From NCBI GenBank assembly GCA_017934425.1, contig JAGBJO010000057.1, positions 1 through 34,582 of the forward strand: 34,582 nucleotides of DNA, read 5' to 3'. This stretch comes from Ruminococcus sp. (GTDB taxonomy: Bacteria > Bacillota > Clostridia > Oscillospirales > Ruminococcaceae). The notes beneath the pieces are model-generated. The model saw only the letters and a list, made by a program, of their open reading frames with translations. It did no database searches and had not been told where the DNA came from. The translations under genes were made by a program, and so were the position numbers. Positions 17,262 through 27,900 of the stretch are shown here, piece after piece; positions within the stretch are counted from its first letter, which is position 1, and each line of letters starts with the position of its first letter.

Positions 17262-17762
17262 ATGTCAGTTGATATAACTAAAGTGAAGTACCTGCCAGAA
17301 CTGCGCTCCGTTGCCGAACTTGCAGAGGAGATATGGAATGAGTGCTTTCAGGGGATAATTTCCCAGGAGCAGATAGACTATATGGTGGAAAAGTTCCAGT
17401 CCCTTGAGGCAATGTGCGATCAGGTGGAGAAGCAGAACTACCAGTACCTTGCAGTCCGTGACGGCGGAGAACTCTGCGGGTATATCGCCGTAAAGCCGGA
17501 GGAGGACGACAGGTTCTTCCTCAGTAAACTGTACCTGCGTGCAGACAAAAGAGGGCAGGGCATCGCAAGGACTATGCTGGAGCGAGTGTTCCAGGAAGCG
17601 AGAAATGCCGGGAAAAAATCAGTATATCTCACCGTAAACAAGCATAACGACAGGGCAGTTGCGGTATACAAAAAAATCGGTTTTGAACTTACTGACAGCG
17701 TTGTTACTGACATCGGAAGTGGTTTCGTTATGGACGATTATATTTTCACCTATGTGCTTTGA
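17262..17762 (+). CDS. GNAT family N-acetyltransferase
   Basis: The 166-residue protein has the GNAT acetyl-CoA site: a central LYLRADKRGQGIARTML strand-loop-helix (R/Q-x-x-G-x-G/A pattern) and a later VNKHNDRAVAVYKKIGFE. Upstream strands include YLAVRDGGELCGYIAV. The acceptor substrate cannot be inferred; the sequence is of the general aminoacyl/amine acetyltransferase type. GAGGTG precedes the ATG. It stands between yebC and mntP with no obvious functional link. Confidence 0.88.
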   Translation: MSVDITKVKYLPELRSVAELAEEIWNECFQGIISQEQIDYMVEKFQSLEAMCDQVEKQNYQYLAVRDGGELCGYIAVKPEEDDRFFLSKLYLRADKRGQGIARTMLERVFQEARNAGKKSVYLTVNKHNDRAVAVYKKIGFELTDSVVTDIGSGFVMDDYIFTYVL

Positions 17763-17816
17763 CATAATTTCAAGTTCCGGCGAATATGATTTAAAAACGC
17801 ATTACAGGAGTTAGTT

Positions 17817-18386
17817 ATGGGAATTGCAGAACTTGTTTTGATATCGCTGGGTCTGGCTATGGACGCATTTTCAGTGTCAGTCTGTAAAGGACTTAGTATG
17901 AGAAAGCTGGACTACAAGGGAACTGTTGTAACGTCGGTATTTTTCGGCGGATTCCAGTTCCTCATGCCGGTGCTTGGCTACTTCCTCGGCAGCCGCTTTG
18001 AGAAGTTCATAAGCGCTTACAGCCATTGGGTCGCATTTATTCTGCTGGCGTTTATCGGCGGAAAAATGGTGATCGAGGCGATAAAGGAAAGCGCTGAGGC
18101 AAGCGCTTCCGGTGAGTATAAGCTTGACTACAAGGAACTTACCATTCTTGCAGTCGCTACAAGCATCGATGCACTGGCAGTAGGTATAGTATTTGCTGCC
18201 CAGAAGATGCAGCCCTGGTATCCGTCAGCCGTTATCGGTATCATCACACTGTTTGTTTGTATGATCGGTGTTGCTATCGGAAACCGCTTCGGCAACAAGT
18301 ACGAAACGAAAGCACAGATTGCAGGCGGAAGTGTCCTGGTTCTCATCGGCGCTAAACTCCTGCTTGAGGGTATCGGTGTGCTTTGA
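17817..18386 (+). CDS. mntP: Putative manganese efflux pump MntP
   Basis: MntP exports excess Mn2+. The 189-residue protein has six hydrophobic segments and the conserved acidic motifs of the family, MDAFSVSVCKGL in the first span and SIDALAVG in the fourth. CAGGAG precedes the ATG. I see no manganese riboswitch upstream; only 54 nt separate it from the GNAT gene. Downstream is the first MITE copy. Confidence 0.92.
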   Translation: MGIAELVLISLGLAMDAFSVSVCKGLSMRKLDYKGTVVTSVFFGGFQFLMPVLGYFLGSRFEKFISAYSHWVAFILLAFIGGKMVIEAIKESAEASASGEYKLDYKELTILAVATSIDALAVGIVFAAQKMQPWYPSAVIGIITLFVCMIGVAIGNRFGNKYETKAQIAGGSVLVLIGAKLLLEGIGVL

Positions 18387-18430
18387 GCCGGGAAACTTTT
18401 TGAAAAGGCTTCTGCCAGATCAGCTTACTA

Positions 18431-18591
18431 GGGCGTGTTGACACTATAATAATGCGCAGATTTTTGAGCAGAATTTCTACGCAGACAAGAAGATAAAATG
18501 CAGGCGGGCTGTTGCCCGGCAAGTTTTATCGACGCAGTATGCGTAAAATTTTGCCAAAAAGATGCGCTTTAGGATTAGTGTCAACACGCCC
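18431..18591. mobile_element. Fold-back MITE, copy 1 (161 bp)
   Basis: The element has perfect 16-bp terminal inverted repeats (GGGCGTGTTGACACTA and its complement) and continues as an imperfect inverted repeat along nearly its full length. It is flanked by TA on both sides, suggesting a TA target duplication. It encodes no transposase. A second copy at 31021 differs at 2 of 161 positions, so both were mobilised recently. It lies between convergent mntP and glnN. Confidence 0.85.
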
Positions 18592-18610
18592 TAATACTTT
18601 CAGATCAAAA

Positions 18611-18670
18611 ATCCCCCTGACAGGGCATTTCAACTTGCTTTTGATATGCCATATCAGGGGGATATTTTTT
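18611..18670. terminator. Bidirectional terminator between mntP and glnN
   Basis: ATCCCCCTGA (18611-18620) pairs perfectly with TCAGGGGGAT (18654-18663). T-rich runs follow on the plus strand (to 18670), and the AAAAA before it gives a T run on the minus strand. It serves both convergent genes. Confidence 0.88.
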
Positions 18671-18693
18671 TGTATCTCAGTTAAAGTTGTCTG

Positions 18694-20784
18694 TTACTTT
18701 ACGCCGAAAAGCAGTTTGTCGTAAGTGGGGAACGGCCAGTAGTCCTCAGCGGTAAGAGTTTCAGCCTTGTCAGCGGCGATGCGGAGAACGTCCATTTTCG
18801 GCAGGATATTATCACGAACGAACTCAGATGCCGGAACTGCCTCGCCGATGCCTTTCAGTTCAGCAGCGGCTTCTTCCAGTGCAGATGTGGCTTCGTCCAT
18901 TTTGTCTACCAGTCCGGAAAGTTCGCTGATTATGCGCTTTTCGTACTTGCACTCAGCCCCGGAAACACTTGCCTTTACAGAAACTCCCTTTGCTGTGTCA
19001 GATGCAAATTTAGCAACTGCCGGAATTATCTCCTTGCGTGCCATATCTATCATGGTCAGCGCCTCGATATTGACAGCCTTGACATAGTTTTCCAGCATGA
19101 TATCACGGCGGGAATAGATCTCAGCTTCGGTGAAGATACCGTGGGAAGTAAGCATATCCACGTTCTTCTTGTCGCATATTCTGGGCATACAGTCGGCTGT
19201 AGTCTTCATATTCAGCAGACCTCTGCGCTCAGCTTCTTCGATCCATGCATCATCGTAGCCGTTGCCGTTGAAGATTATGCGCTTATGCTCGCTGATAGTG
19301 CGGCGGATAAGGTCATGGAGAGCGGTGCTGAAATCATCAGCCTTTTCCAGTTCGTCAGCGAACTGCTTGAGAACCTCTGCAACTGCGCCGTTCAGGTGGA
19401 TATTTGCACAGGAGATACTGTTGGACGAACCAAGCATACGGAACTCGAACTTGTTTCCGGTAAACGCAAAGGGAGAAGTACGGTTGCGGTCGGTGGTGTC
19501 CTTGCTGAACTTAGGAAGAACATCTACGCCAAGCTGCATTTTCTCCTTTTCGTAGCCGCCATAGGGGATATCCTTCTCGATAGCTTCCAGAACGCCGGTA
19601 AGTTCGTCGCCCAGGAATATGGATATAACAGCGGGGGGAGCTTCGTTTGCGCCCAGTCGGTGGTCATTTCCGGCAGTAGCTACGGACAGTCTCAGAAGAT
19701 CCTGATAGTCGTCAACAGCCTTGATAACTGCCACCAGGAACAGCAGGAACTGTGCATTTTCGTAGGGAGTTTCGCCGGGGGAGAGCAGGTTCACACCATC
19801 GTCAGTGGACAGTGACCAGTTGTTGTGCTTACCGGAGCCATTCACGCCAGCAAACGGCTTCTCATGGAGCAGGCACACAAGACCGTGTTTCTTGGCGGTT
19901 TTCTGCATTACTTCCATAGTAAGCTGGTTATGGTCGGCGGCGATATTTGTGGTGGAGTAGATAGGAGCAAGCTCATGCTGAGCGGGGGCTACCTCGTTGT
20001 GCTTGGTCTTAGCGAGGATACCCAGCTTCCAGAGTTCCTTGTCCAGGTCAGCCATATACTCGCTGACTTTCTGCTTGATCGAGCCGAAGTAGTGGTCTTC
20101 AAGTTCCTGACCCTTAGGAGGCATAGCGCCGAAAAGAGTACGTCCGCTCATGATAAGGTCTTTGCGCTGAGCATACAGTTCAGCCGGCACAAGGAAGTAC
20201 TCCTGCTCCGGGCCTACGGAAGTTTTGACGACCTTAACTTTGGTATTTCCGAAAAGACGCAGTATCCTCAGCGCCTGACGGTTGATAGCGTCCATTGAAC
20301 GAAGCAGGGGAACTTTCTTGTCCAGAGCCTCGCCGGTATAGGAGCAGAAAGCTGTGGGGATATAGAGAGTGCCGTCCTTGATGAAAGCGTAGGAAGTAGG
20401 ATCCCAGGCGGTATAGCCACGGGCTTCAAAGGTTGCACGAAGTCCGCCGGAGGGGAATGAGGAAGCGTCAGGCTCGCCCTTGACCAGTTCCTTGCCGGAG
20501 AACTCCATAATAACTCTGCCGTCAGGGGCAGGTGAGATGAAGCTGTCGTGCTTCTCGGCAGTAACACCTGTCATAGGCTGGAACCAGTGGGTATAGTGGG
20601 TAGCGCCCTTTTCGATAGCCCAGTCCTTCATAGCGGCAGCCACGGCGTTTGCAACGGAGATATCCAGGGGAGTACCTCTGTCAATAGTTCGCTTCAGGCT
20701 TTTGTATACCTTTTCGGAGAGAGTGGCTTTCATTATTCTGTCGTCAAAGACATTACAGCCGAAATAATCTGTTACCTTTTCCAT
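18694..20784 (-). CDS. glnN: Glutamine synthetase type III
   Basis: GSIII makes glutamine from glutamate, ammonia and ATP and is the large (about 700-residue) form typical of rumen and gut anaerobes. The 696-residue product has GPEQEYFLVP, HNEVAPAQHELAPIY, NGSGKHNNWS and NRTSPFAFTGNKFEFR, all expected catalytic and metal-binding boxes. I chose the ATG at 20784 because AGGAGG is 9 nt upstream; the ATG two codons earlier (20790) is only 3 nt from it. It is the likely working glutamine synthetase of this locus, since the other homologue (31216) lacks key residues. A possible promoter is described upstream. Confidence 0.97.
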   Translation of the reverse strand: MEKVTDYFGCNVFDDRIMKATLSEKVYKSLKRTIDRGTPLDISVANAVAAAMKDWAIEKGATHYTHWFQPMTGVTAEKHDSFISPAPDGRVIMEFSGKELVKGEPDASSFPSGGLRATFEARGYTAWDPTSYAFIKDGTLYIPTAFCSYTGEALDKKVPLLRSMDAINRQALRILRLFGNTKVKVVKTSVGPEQEYFLVPAELYAQRKDLIMSGRTLFGAMPPKGQELEDHYFGSIKQKVSEYMADLDKELWKLGILAKTKHNEVAPAQHELAPIYSTTNIAADHNQLTMEVMQKTAKKHGLVCLLHEKPFAGVNGSGKHNNWSLSTDDGVNLLSPGETPYENAQFLLFLVAVIKAVDDYQDLLRLSVATAGNDHRLGANEAPPAVISIFLGDELTGVLEAIEKDIPYGGYEKEKMQLGVDVLPKFSKDTTDRNRTSPFAFTGNKFEFRMLGSSNSISCANIHLNGAVAEVLKQFADELEKADDFSTALHDLIRRTISEHKRIIFNGNGYDDAWIEEAERRGLLNMKTTADCMPRICDKKNVDMLTSHGIFTEAEIYSRRDIMLENYVKAVNIEALTMIDMARKEIIPAVAKFASDTAKGVSVKASVSGAECKYEKRIISELSGLVDKMDEATSALEEAAAELKGIGEAVPASEFVRDNILPKMDVLRIAADKAETLTAEDYWPFPTYDKLLFGVK

Positions 20785-20807
20785 AATCATATTCCTCCTG
20801 CTTAGTA

Positions 20808-20860
20808 TAATTCGTAATGCGTAATTCGTAATAGTGGTGTTCGCTTACGCTCACGAATTA
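20808..20860. repeat. Heptamer repeat TAATTCG/TAATGCG upstream of glnN
   Basis: Three tandem heptamers (TAATTCG, TAATGCG, TAATTCG) occupy 20808-20828, and an inverted copy CGAATTA lies at 20854-20860, so the block can fold as a hairpin in the glnN leader. A further inverted copy CGCATTA is at 20910-20916, at the 3' end of pyrG. The same heptamers recur at 30962-30994. Confidence 0.7.
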
Positions 20861-20864
20861 TTTA

Positions 20865-20893
20865 ATTATACTTATTCAATACACATCGCTGAA
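20865..20893 (-). promoter_or_regulatory. Possible glnN promoter
   Basis: On the minus strand TATAAT (20870-20865) stands 17 nt after TTCAGC (20893-20888). The -10 is perfect but the -35 is poor, as in promoters that need an activator. pyrG ends at 20907 with no terminator before it, so read-through is also possible. Confidence 0.4.
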
Positions 20894-20906
20894 AGCAACA
20901 CATTAA

Positions 20907-22529
<1,623 letters not shown>

Positions 22530-22538
22530 TTATGGCAG

Positions 22539-22595
22539 ATGCAGGCGGCATGGGGAAGGGAGATTATTTTTTCATTATTATTAAACCGCCTGCAT
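22539..22595 (-). other. Long-loop hairpin between amt and pyrG
   Basis: Read on the minus strand, ATGCAGGCGG (22595-22586) pairs with CCGCCTGCAT (22548-22539) around a 37-nt loop. No clean T run follows. It may terminate amt transcription weakly or shape a pyrG leader. I found no convincing promoter for pyrG here. Confidence 0.4.
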
Positions 22596-22605
22596 AACCA
22601 TTCTA

Positions 22606-24420
22606 TTACTGAGCCGCAGCCTCCTCCTCATGGTCTTGCAGAGCGTCATAGCCCTCCTCACCGGTGCGGATCTTGACAACGTTCTCTATATCATAGATGA
22701 ACAGTTTGCCGTCGCCGTAGTGACCTGTATAAAGAGCAGCTCTTGCAGAGTCGATGACTTTTTCCACCGGAACTGCACATACTGCGATCTCAGCTTTAAC
22801 TTTCGGAAGCAGGTTCATTTCCACGCTTGTACCACGGTAGTAGTTGCGCTGACCGTTCTGCATACCGCAGCCAAGCACGTTGGTGACGGTTATGCCCTTA
22901 ATGTCGATAGCTTCCATAGCCTGAATGAAGTCCTGAAGCTTCTGCTGTTTGAAGATGACGACTATCTTTGTCATCTTAGGTCTGCCGTCAGCGGCAGGTG
23001 CGGAGTAGTTCTCAACTGGTACAGACTTTGAAACAGGTACGGGGATAGCTTCGGGAGTACCCACCTTCTGAACGCTCTTTGCGTCGTCCTTTGTGTAGCC
23101 GAGAACAGATGCTTCGTTCATGGCAGGGGCAAAGTCTGCGTAAGAGGAGATAAGTCCATGCTCTGTAACGTCCATACCCAGTACTTCCTCCTGCTCAGAA
23201 GCACGAAGTCCCAGGGTAGACTTTATGATAAGGAATGTGATAGTTATAGTAACTGCTGCGAATGCGCCTACTGAGACAAATCCAAGAAGCTGGAGTCCGA
23301 GCTGCTCAAAACCGCCGCCGTAGAAAAGACCCTCAGCCTTGATGCCGCCGGATTCAAGCTGTATAGCGTATCCGGGAGCGGCTTCTGTAGCGAAAAGACC
23401 TGTTGCGATAGTTCCCCAGATGCCGTTCATCATGTGTACTGCAACTGCACCTACAGGGTCGTCGATGTGAAGCTTGTAGTCAAGGAGCCATACGCCGAAG
23501 CATACCAGCAGTCCGGAAACAATACCTACGATAGCTGCACCTGCACAGTCCATAACATCGCAGCCTGCGGTGATTCCCACAAGTCCTGCAAGAGATGCGT
23601 TAAGGCACATGGAAACGTCGGGTTTTCCGTACTTTACCCAGGTGAATATCATGCAGGTAACGGTTGCGACTGCGGGGGCAACTGTAGTTGTCAGGAAGAT
23701 AGAATCAAGCTGTGCAACACTTGAAGCGGCAGCCGGGTTGAAGCCGTACCAGCCGAACCAGAGGATAAATACGCCCAGTGCGCCGATAGTGAGGTTGTGA
23801 CCGGGGATAGCGTTTACCTTGATCTCGCCGTCCTTGGTCTTGACGAATTTGCCGATACGGGGTCCTACGATCTTAGCACCGATAAGGGCGCAGATACCGC
23901 CTACCATGTGTATAGCACATGAGCCGGAAAGATCGTGGAAGCCCATCTGAGCCAGCCAGCCGCCGCCCCAGATCCAGTGAGCCTCAATGGGGTAGATAAG
24001 TGCGCTGATGATTCCGGAGTATACGCAGTAGGACAGGAACTTTGTTCTCTCTGCCATAGCGCCGGAAACGATAGTTGAAGTAGTGGCGCAGAAAACCAGG
24101 TTGAAGATGAACTGATCCCACTGGAAGTTTGCATAGCTTGTAAAGATATCAAAGCCGGGTGCGCCGATGAGTCCGCAAACGTCCTCACCAAGGAGCAGAC
24201 CGAAGCCGATGAGTATGAACATAACTGTACCGATACAGAAGTCCATAAGGTTTTTCATGATGATATTGCCGGCGTTCTTAGCACGGGTGAAGCCTGTCTC
24301 AACCATTGCGAAGCCTGCCTGCATGAAGAAAACGAGTGCGACGGCTATCATGAACCATACGCCGAATATTGTGTCATTGGTACTTTCAGTAACCTGCTGC
24401 GTGATCGTCTGAATATCCAT
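22606..24420 (-). CDS. amt: Ammonium transporter fused to a PII signalling domain
   Basis: The N-terminal part (about residues 1-430) is an Amt/MEP/Rh ammonium channel with about eleven spans and the motifs QAGFAMVETGFTRAKNAGN, GAMAERTKF and HMVGGICALIGA. A linker of about 55 residues leads to a PII (GlnB/GlnK) domain at about 487-604. The PII part has the T-loop Tyr at 528 (YYRG) and the C-terminal signature GDGKLFIYDIENVVKIRTGE. Separate GlnK proteins block AmtB; here the regulator is tethered. The T-loop Tyr is kept, so nucleotidylylation is possible, but no GlnD is in view. I chose the ATG at 24420, 8 nt after GGAGG, over a start at 24507 that lies in the leader terminator. Confidence 0.95.
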   Translation of the reverse strand: MDIQTITQQVTESTNDTIFGVWFMIAVALVFFMQAGFAMVETGFTRAKNAGNIIMKNLMDFCIGTVMFILIGFGLLLGEDVCGLIGAPGFDIFTSYANFQWDQFIFNLVFCATTSTIVSGAMAERTKFLSYCVYSGIISALIYPIEAHWIWGGGWLAQMGFHDLSGSCAIHMVGGICALIGAKIVGPRIGKFVKTKDGEIKVNAIPGHNLTIGALGVFILWFGWYGFNPAAASSVAQLDSIFLTTTVAPAVATVTCMIFTWVKYGKPDVSMCLNASLAGLVGITAGCDVMDCAGAAIVGIVSGLLVCFGVWLLDYKLHIDDPVGAVAVHMMNGIWGTIATGLFATEAAPGYAIQLESGGIKAEGLFYGGGFEQLGLQLLGFVSVGAFAAVTITITFLIIKSTLGLRASEQEEVLGMDVTEHGLISSYADFAPAMNEASVLGYTKDDAKSVQKVGTPEAIPVPVSKSVPVENYSAPAADGRPKMTKIVVIFKQQKLQDFIQAMEAIDIKGITVTNVLGCGMQNGQRNYYRGTSVEMNLLPKVKAEIAVCAVPVEKVIDSARAALYTGHYGDGKLFIYDIENVVKIRTGEEGYDALQDHEEEAAAQ

Positions 24421-24459
24421 AATAAATACCTCCCTGAAAGATTTGGAGTGTAATGCAGC

Positions 24460-24507
24460 AAAAATAAAATGGGGTGCAGATGCCCGTAACGGCATCATAC
24501 ACCCCAT
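24460..24507 (-). terminator. Attenuator terminator in the amt leader
   Basis: On the minus strand ATGGGGTG (24507-24500) pairs with CACCCCAT (24476-24469), and an inner GATGCC/GGCATC helix closes it. A TTTATTTTT tract follows (24468-24460). It lies between the amt promoter and the start codon. Its 5' arm is shared with the second hexaloop hairpin, so the two are mutually exclusive. Confidence 0.85.
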
Positions 24508-24586
24508 TGTGTATGGAATAAGCGCTTATGTATCCGGAATCCTCCGGAAAAAGAGAAAGCGCCGCAGACCACATTGTCCGCAGCGC
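24496..24586 (-). promoter_or_regulatory. Two-hairpin ANTAR-type RNA site in the amt leader
   Basis: Read on the minus strand, hairpin 1 (24586-24559) has an 11-bp stem with two wobble pairs and the six-base loop AATGTG. Hairpin 2 (24515-24496) is CATACAC, loop AATGGG, GTGTATG, a perfect 7-bp stem. Both loops have A at position 1 and G at position 4, the signature of RNA targets of ANTAR antiterminators such as NasR and EutV. Hairpin 2 overlaps the 5' arm of the terminator at 24507, so its stabilisation would allow read-through. The 43-nt linker is long for the motif, but holds a small TCCGGA hairpin that would shorten it. Confidence 0.68.
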
Positions 24587-24606
24587 CTTTGCTGTTTACA
24601 GTTGCT

Positions 24607-24635
24607 ATTATAGCGCATTGATTTTACTTTGTCAA
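24607..24635 (-). promoter_or_regulatory. Promoter of amt-PII
   Basis: On the minus strand TTGACA (24635-24630), 17-nt spacer, TATAAT (24612-24607): a perfect consensus. Such a strong promoter with an attenuated leader suggests control after initiation. The stretch 24636-24808 between this and the gltB promoter shows nothing further that I can support. Confidence 0.9.
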
Positions 24636-24808
24636 GGGGATTTTCGTAAGTTTGTATAAACTAAACAAAATGCATGGCGGTTCATAGGAAAAAGAATCAT
24701 CTGCACCCGGAGATACAATTATATACCAGGGAAAATGTCTGCGGCTGCGGAATTTTCCGTAATGGTGCTGATATTTTGTGCATTTCTTACAAAGTCGCAA
24801 AACCCTAC

Positions 24809-24837
24809 TTGACAACACAGCTTTAACGTGATAAGAT
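24809..24837 (+). promoter_or_regulatory. Promoter of gltB
   Basis: TTGACA (24809-24814), 17-nt spacer, TAAGAT (24832-24837) with TG at 24829-24830. The transcript would start near 24845, about 100 nt before the start codon. Confidence 0.85.
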
Positions 24838-24845
24838 TATTTTCA

Positions 24846-24926
24846 GAACAAGGACGTTCATATGGGCATACTGCGCCTGTATGAGCGTCTTTTTTTATTG
24901 GTTCGGATCAATGGGGCTCCGTAACC
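24846..24926 (+). promoter_or_regulatory. Attenuator and hexaloop hairpins in the gltB leader
   Basis: A terminator-like stem (GACGTTCATA 24853-24862 with TATGAGCGTC 24880-24889, then seven T) lies before the gene. A short hairpin GAAC-AAGGAC-GTTC (24846-24859) overlaps its 5' arm; its six-base loop has A1 and G4. After the terminator, 24900-24926 forms a stem with two internal mismatches and the loop AATGGG, the same loop as hairpin 2 of amt. The order (one hexaloop before and one after the terminator) is not the classic ANTAR layout, so ANTAR control here is less certain than for amt. Confidence 0.5.
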
Positions 24927-24943
24927 GGAAGGAAAGTGATTTT

Positions 24944-27900
24944 ATGGATAATTACAGAATTGAAGCTCCTTTCGCTAAGCAGGGGCTTTACGACCCTCGT
25001 TTCGAGCATGATAACTGCGGTATCGGCGCTGTTGTGAATATCAGCGGTAAGCGTTCAAGACGTGTTATCGACGATGCTCTGACTATCGTGGAAAAACTTG
25101 AACACCGTGCAGGTAAGGACGCACAGGGCAGAACTGGTGACGGAGTAGGTATACTCTCCCAGATACCCGGCAGCTTTTTCCGGGCTGAGACTGAAAAGCT
25201 TGGTTTCAGCATCGGTGAGGACGGCGACTTCGGCGTTGGTATGTTCTTCTTCCCCCAGGACATTCTGGGACGTGACCGTGCTAAAAAGATGTTCGAGACT
25301 ATCCTCAATAAGCGTGGCATGGAACTCCTCGGCTGGAGGGACGTTCCCTCAGACCCGGAGATACTTGGTCAGAAAGCACGGGAGAGTATGCCAGTTATCG
25401 TGCAGGGATTCGTTAAGCGCCCGGAGGACTGCCAGAGAGGTCTTGATTTCGACCGCAGACTCTACATCGCACGCCGTATTTTCGAGCAGGCTAATGAGCA
25501 GACCTACGTTTGCTCACTTTCCAGCAGGACTATTGTATACAAGGGTATGTTCCTGGTGAACGAACTGAGGGGGTTCTACCGTGACCTGCGATCTGAGGAG
25601 TTCACTTCTGCTATTGCTATGGTTCACAGCCGTTTCTCCACAAATACACAACCGAGTTGGCAGAAAGCTCACCCCAACCGCCTTATCGTCCACAACGGCG
25701 AGATAAATACTATCACCGGCAACGCAGACAAGATGCTTGCCCGTGAGGAGTCAATGAAATGCAGTGCTTTCGGTGAGGATATGAACACTATCCTCCCGGC
25801 TATCGAGGTTTCCGGCTCTGACTCCGCACGCCTTGACAATGCCCTGGAATTCATGGTAATGTCAGGTATGCCGCTTCCTTTGGCGGTTATGATAACCATT
25901 CCCGAACCCTGGAAAAATGACAGGAATATCTCCAAGGAGAAGTACGATTTCTACCAGTACTACGCCACCATGATGGAACCCTGGGACGGCCCTGCTTCCA
26001 TACTTTTCTCCGACGGCGACGTTATGGGCGCTGTTCTGGACAGAAATGGTCTGCGTCCTTCACGCTACTGCATCACCTCCGACGGATTCCTGATACTCTC
26101 CTCTGAGACAGGCTGCATCGACGTTCCGGCGGATATGATAGTGAAGAAGGACAGGCTTCGTCCCGGAAAAATGCTCCTTGCTGACACGAAAAAAGGCAGG
26201 ATAATCGACGACAATGAACTGAAAAGCTACTACGCTTCCTCACAGCCTTACGGCGAATGGCTGGACAGCAACCTTGTCCGCCTCCATGACCTGCATATCC
26301 CCAACAAGGCAGTAAAGACCTATTCCCATGAGGAACTTGAAAAGCTGCAAAAGGCTTTCGGCTACAGCTTCGAGGAGATACGCAGCAGTATCCTGCCTAT
26401 GGCTGAAAACGGCGCAGAACCTATCATATCAATGGGTTCGGATATACCTCTGCCGCCTCTTGACCAGACCATGCCGCCCCTTTTCAGTTACTTCCGCCAG
26501 CTTTTCGCTCAGGTAACCAATCCGCCATTTGACGCTATCCGTGAGGAGGTCGTTACCGACACAAGTATGTATATCGGCAAGGACGGCAATATTCTTGAAG
26601 AAAAGCCGGAAAACTGCCATGTGCTTAAAATATCCAACCCCATTCTCACCAGCACTGACCTGCTCAAGATCAAGAACCTGAACTCTGACGGTCTGAAAGC
26701 TGCCGTTATCCCCATGACCTACTACATTGGCACTACTCTTGAAAGGGCGATAGAGCGCCTTTTCATCGACGCTGACAAGGCATACCGTGAGGGTGCGAAT
26801 ATACTTATCCTCTCCGACAGGGACGTGGACGAGTACAGGGCAGCTATTCCATCACTGCTGGCAGTTTCGGCACTTCAGCAGCATCTTGTATCCACCAGAA
26901 AGCGCACAGCCGTTGCGATGATACTGGAAACTGCTGAGCCGAGAGAGGTTCACCACTTCGCTGCACTTTTAGGCTATGGCGCTTGTGCAGTCAACCCCTA
27001 TCTTGCTCAGGAAACTATCCGTGACCTTATCGACCGTGGACTTCTGGACAAGGACTTCTATGCCGCCGAGGACGACTATAACAGCGCAGTTCTCCACGGT
27101 ATCGTGAAGATAGCATCGAAAATGGGTATTTCCACAATTCAGTCCTACCAGGGTTCAAAACTCTTTGAAGCCGCCGGAATTTCTCAGGAGGTCATCGACC
27201 GTTATTTCAGCGGAACTGTCAGCCGTATCGGTGGAATCACTCTTGCTGACATAAGCCGCCGCACCGAGAAACTCCACACCGCGGCTTTCGACCCACTGGG
27301 ACTTTCCGTAAGCAGCGGTATCACAAGTTCCGGAAGCCATAAACTCAGAAGCGGCAAGAAAGACCACCTCTACACTCCCGAAACTATCCACCTTCTCCAG
27401 CAGGCTGCCAGAAACGGCGACTATGGGGTATTCAAGGAGTACAGCGCTGCGGTCAGCCGTGAGGACAGCCGTCTTACCCTCAGAAGTCTCCTGGACTTCA
27501 ACTTCCCGGAGGACGGCGGTATCTCCATTGACGAGGTTGAGAGCGTGGAGAGTATCTGCCACCGCTTCAAGACCGGTGCTATGTCCTACGGTTCTATCTC
27601 TCAGGAAGCACATGAATGTATGGCGGAGGCTATGAACCATATCGGTGGAAAGTCCAATTCAGGCGAGGGCGGCGAGTCTCCGGAAAGGCTTAATTCCGAC
27701 CGCTGTTCCGCTATAAAGCAAGTTGCGTCCGGACGTTTCGGCGTTACAAGCGAGTACCTTGTGTCCGCCAAGGAGATTCAGATAAAAATGGCTCAGGGCG
27801 CTAAACCCGGCGAAGGTGGACATCTTCCCGGCGGAAAGGTTTACCCCTGGATCGCAAAGACCCGTCACTCCACTCCCGGCGTAAGCCTTATTTCGCCCCC

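Noticed and set aside
18512..18724. Open frame starting in MITE copy 1, with a matching start in copy 2 at 31102
   Set aside because: The shared peptide is just the translated repeat. In copy 2 it merges by chance with the glutamine synthetase-like gene, whose own ribosome site supports 31216.
19141..19815. Open frame of 224 codons on the plus strand over glnN
   Set aside because: It lies opposite the conserved glnN coding sequence, with no family-like motifs.
20785..20906. ANTAR hairpins in the glnN leader
   Set aside because: I looked for paired stems with A1/G4 hexaloops and found none; AATGTG occurs but is not flanked by complementary arms.
24421..24507. Upstream extension of the Amt protein to 24507
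   Set aside because: These codons lie in the leader terminator, the residues are unlike Amt N-termini, and GGAGG fits the ATG at 24420.
24881..24943. Upstream extension of gltB to 24881
   Set aside because: It would start within the leader terminator and displace the conserved propeptide; the ATG at 24944 gives Cys25 after 24 residues, as expected.
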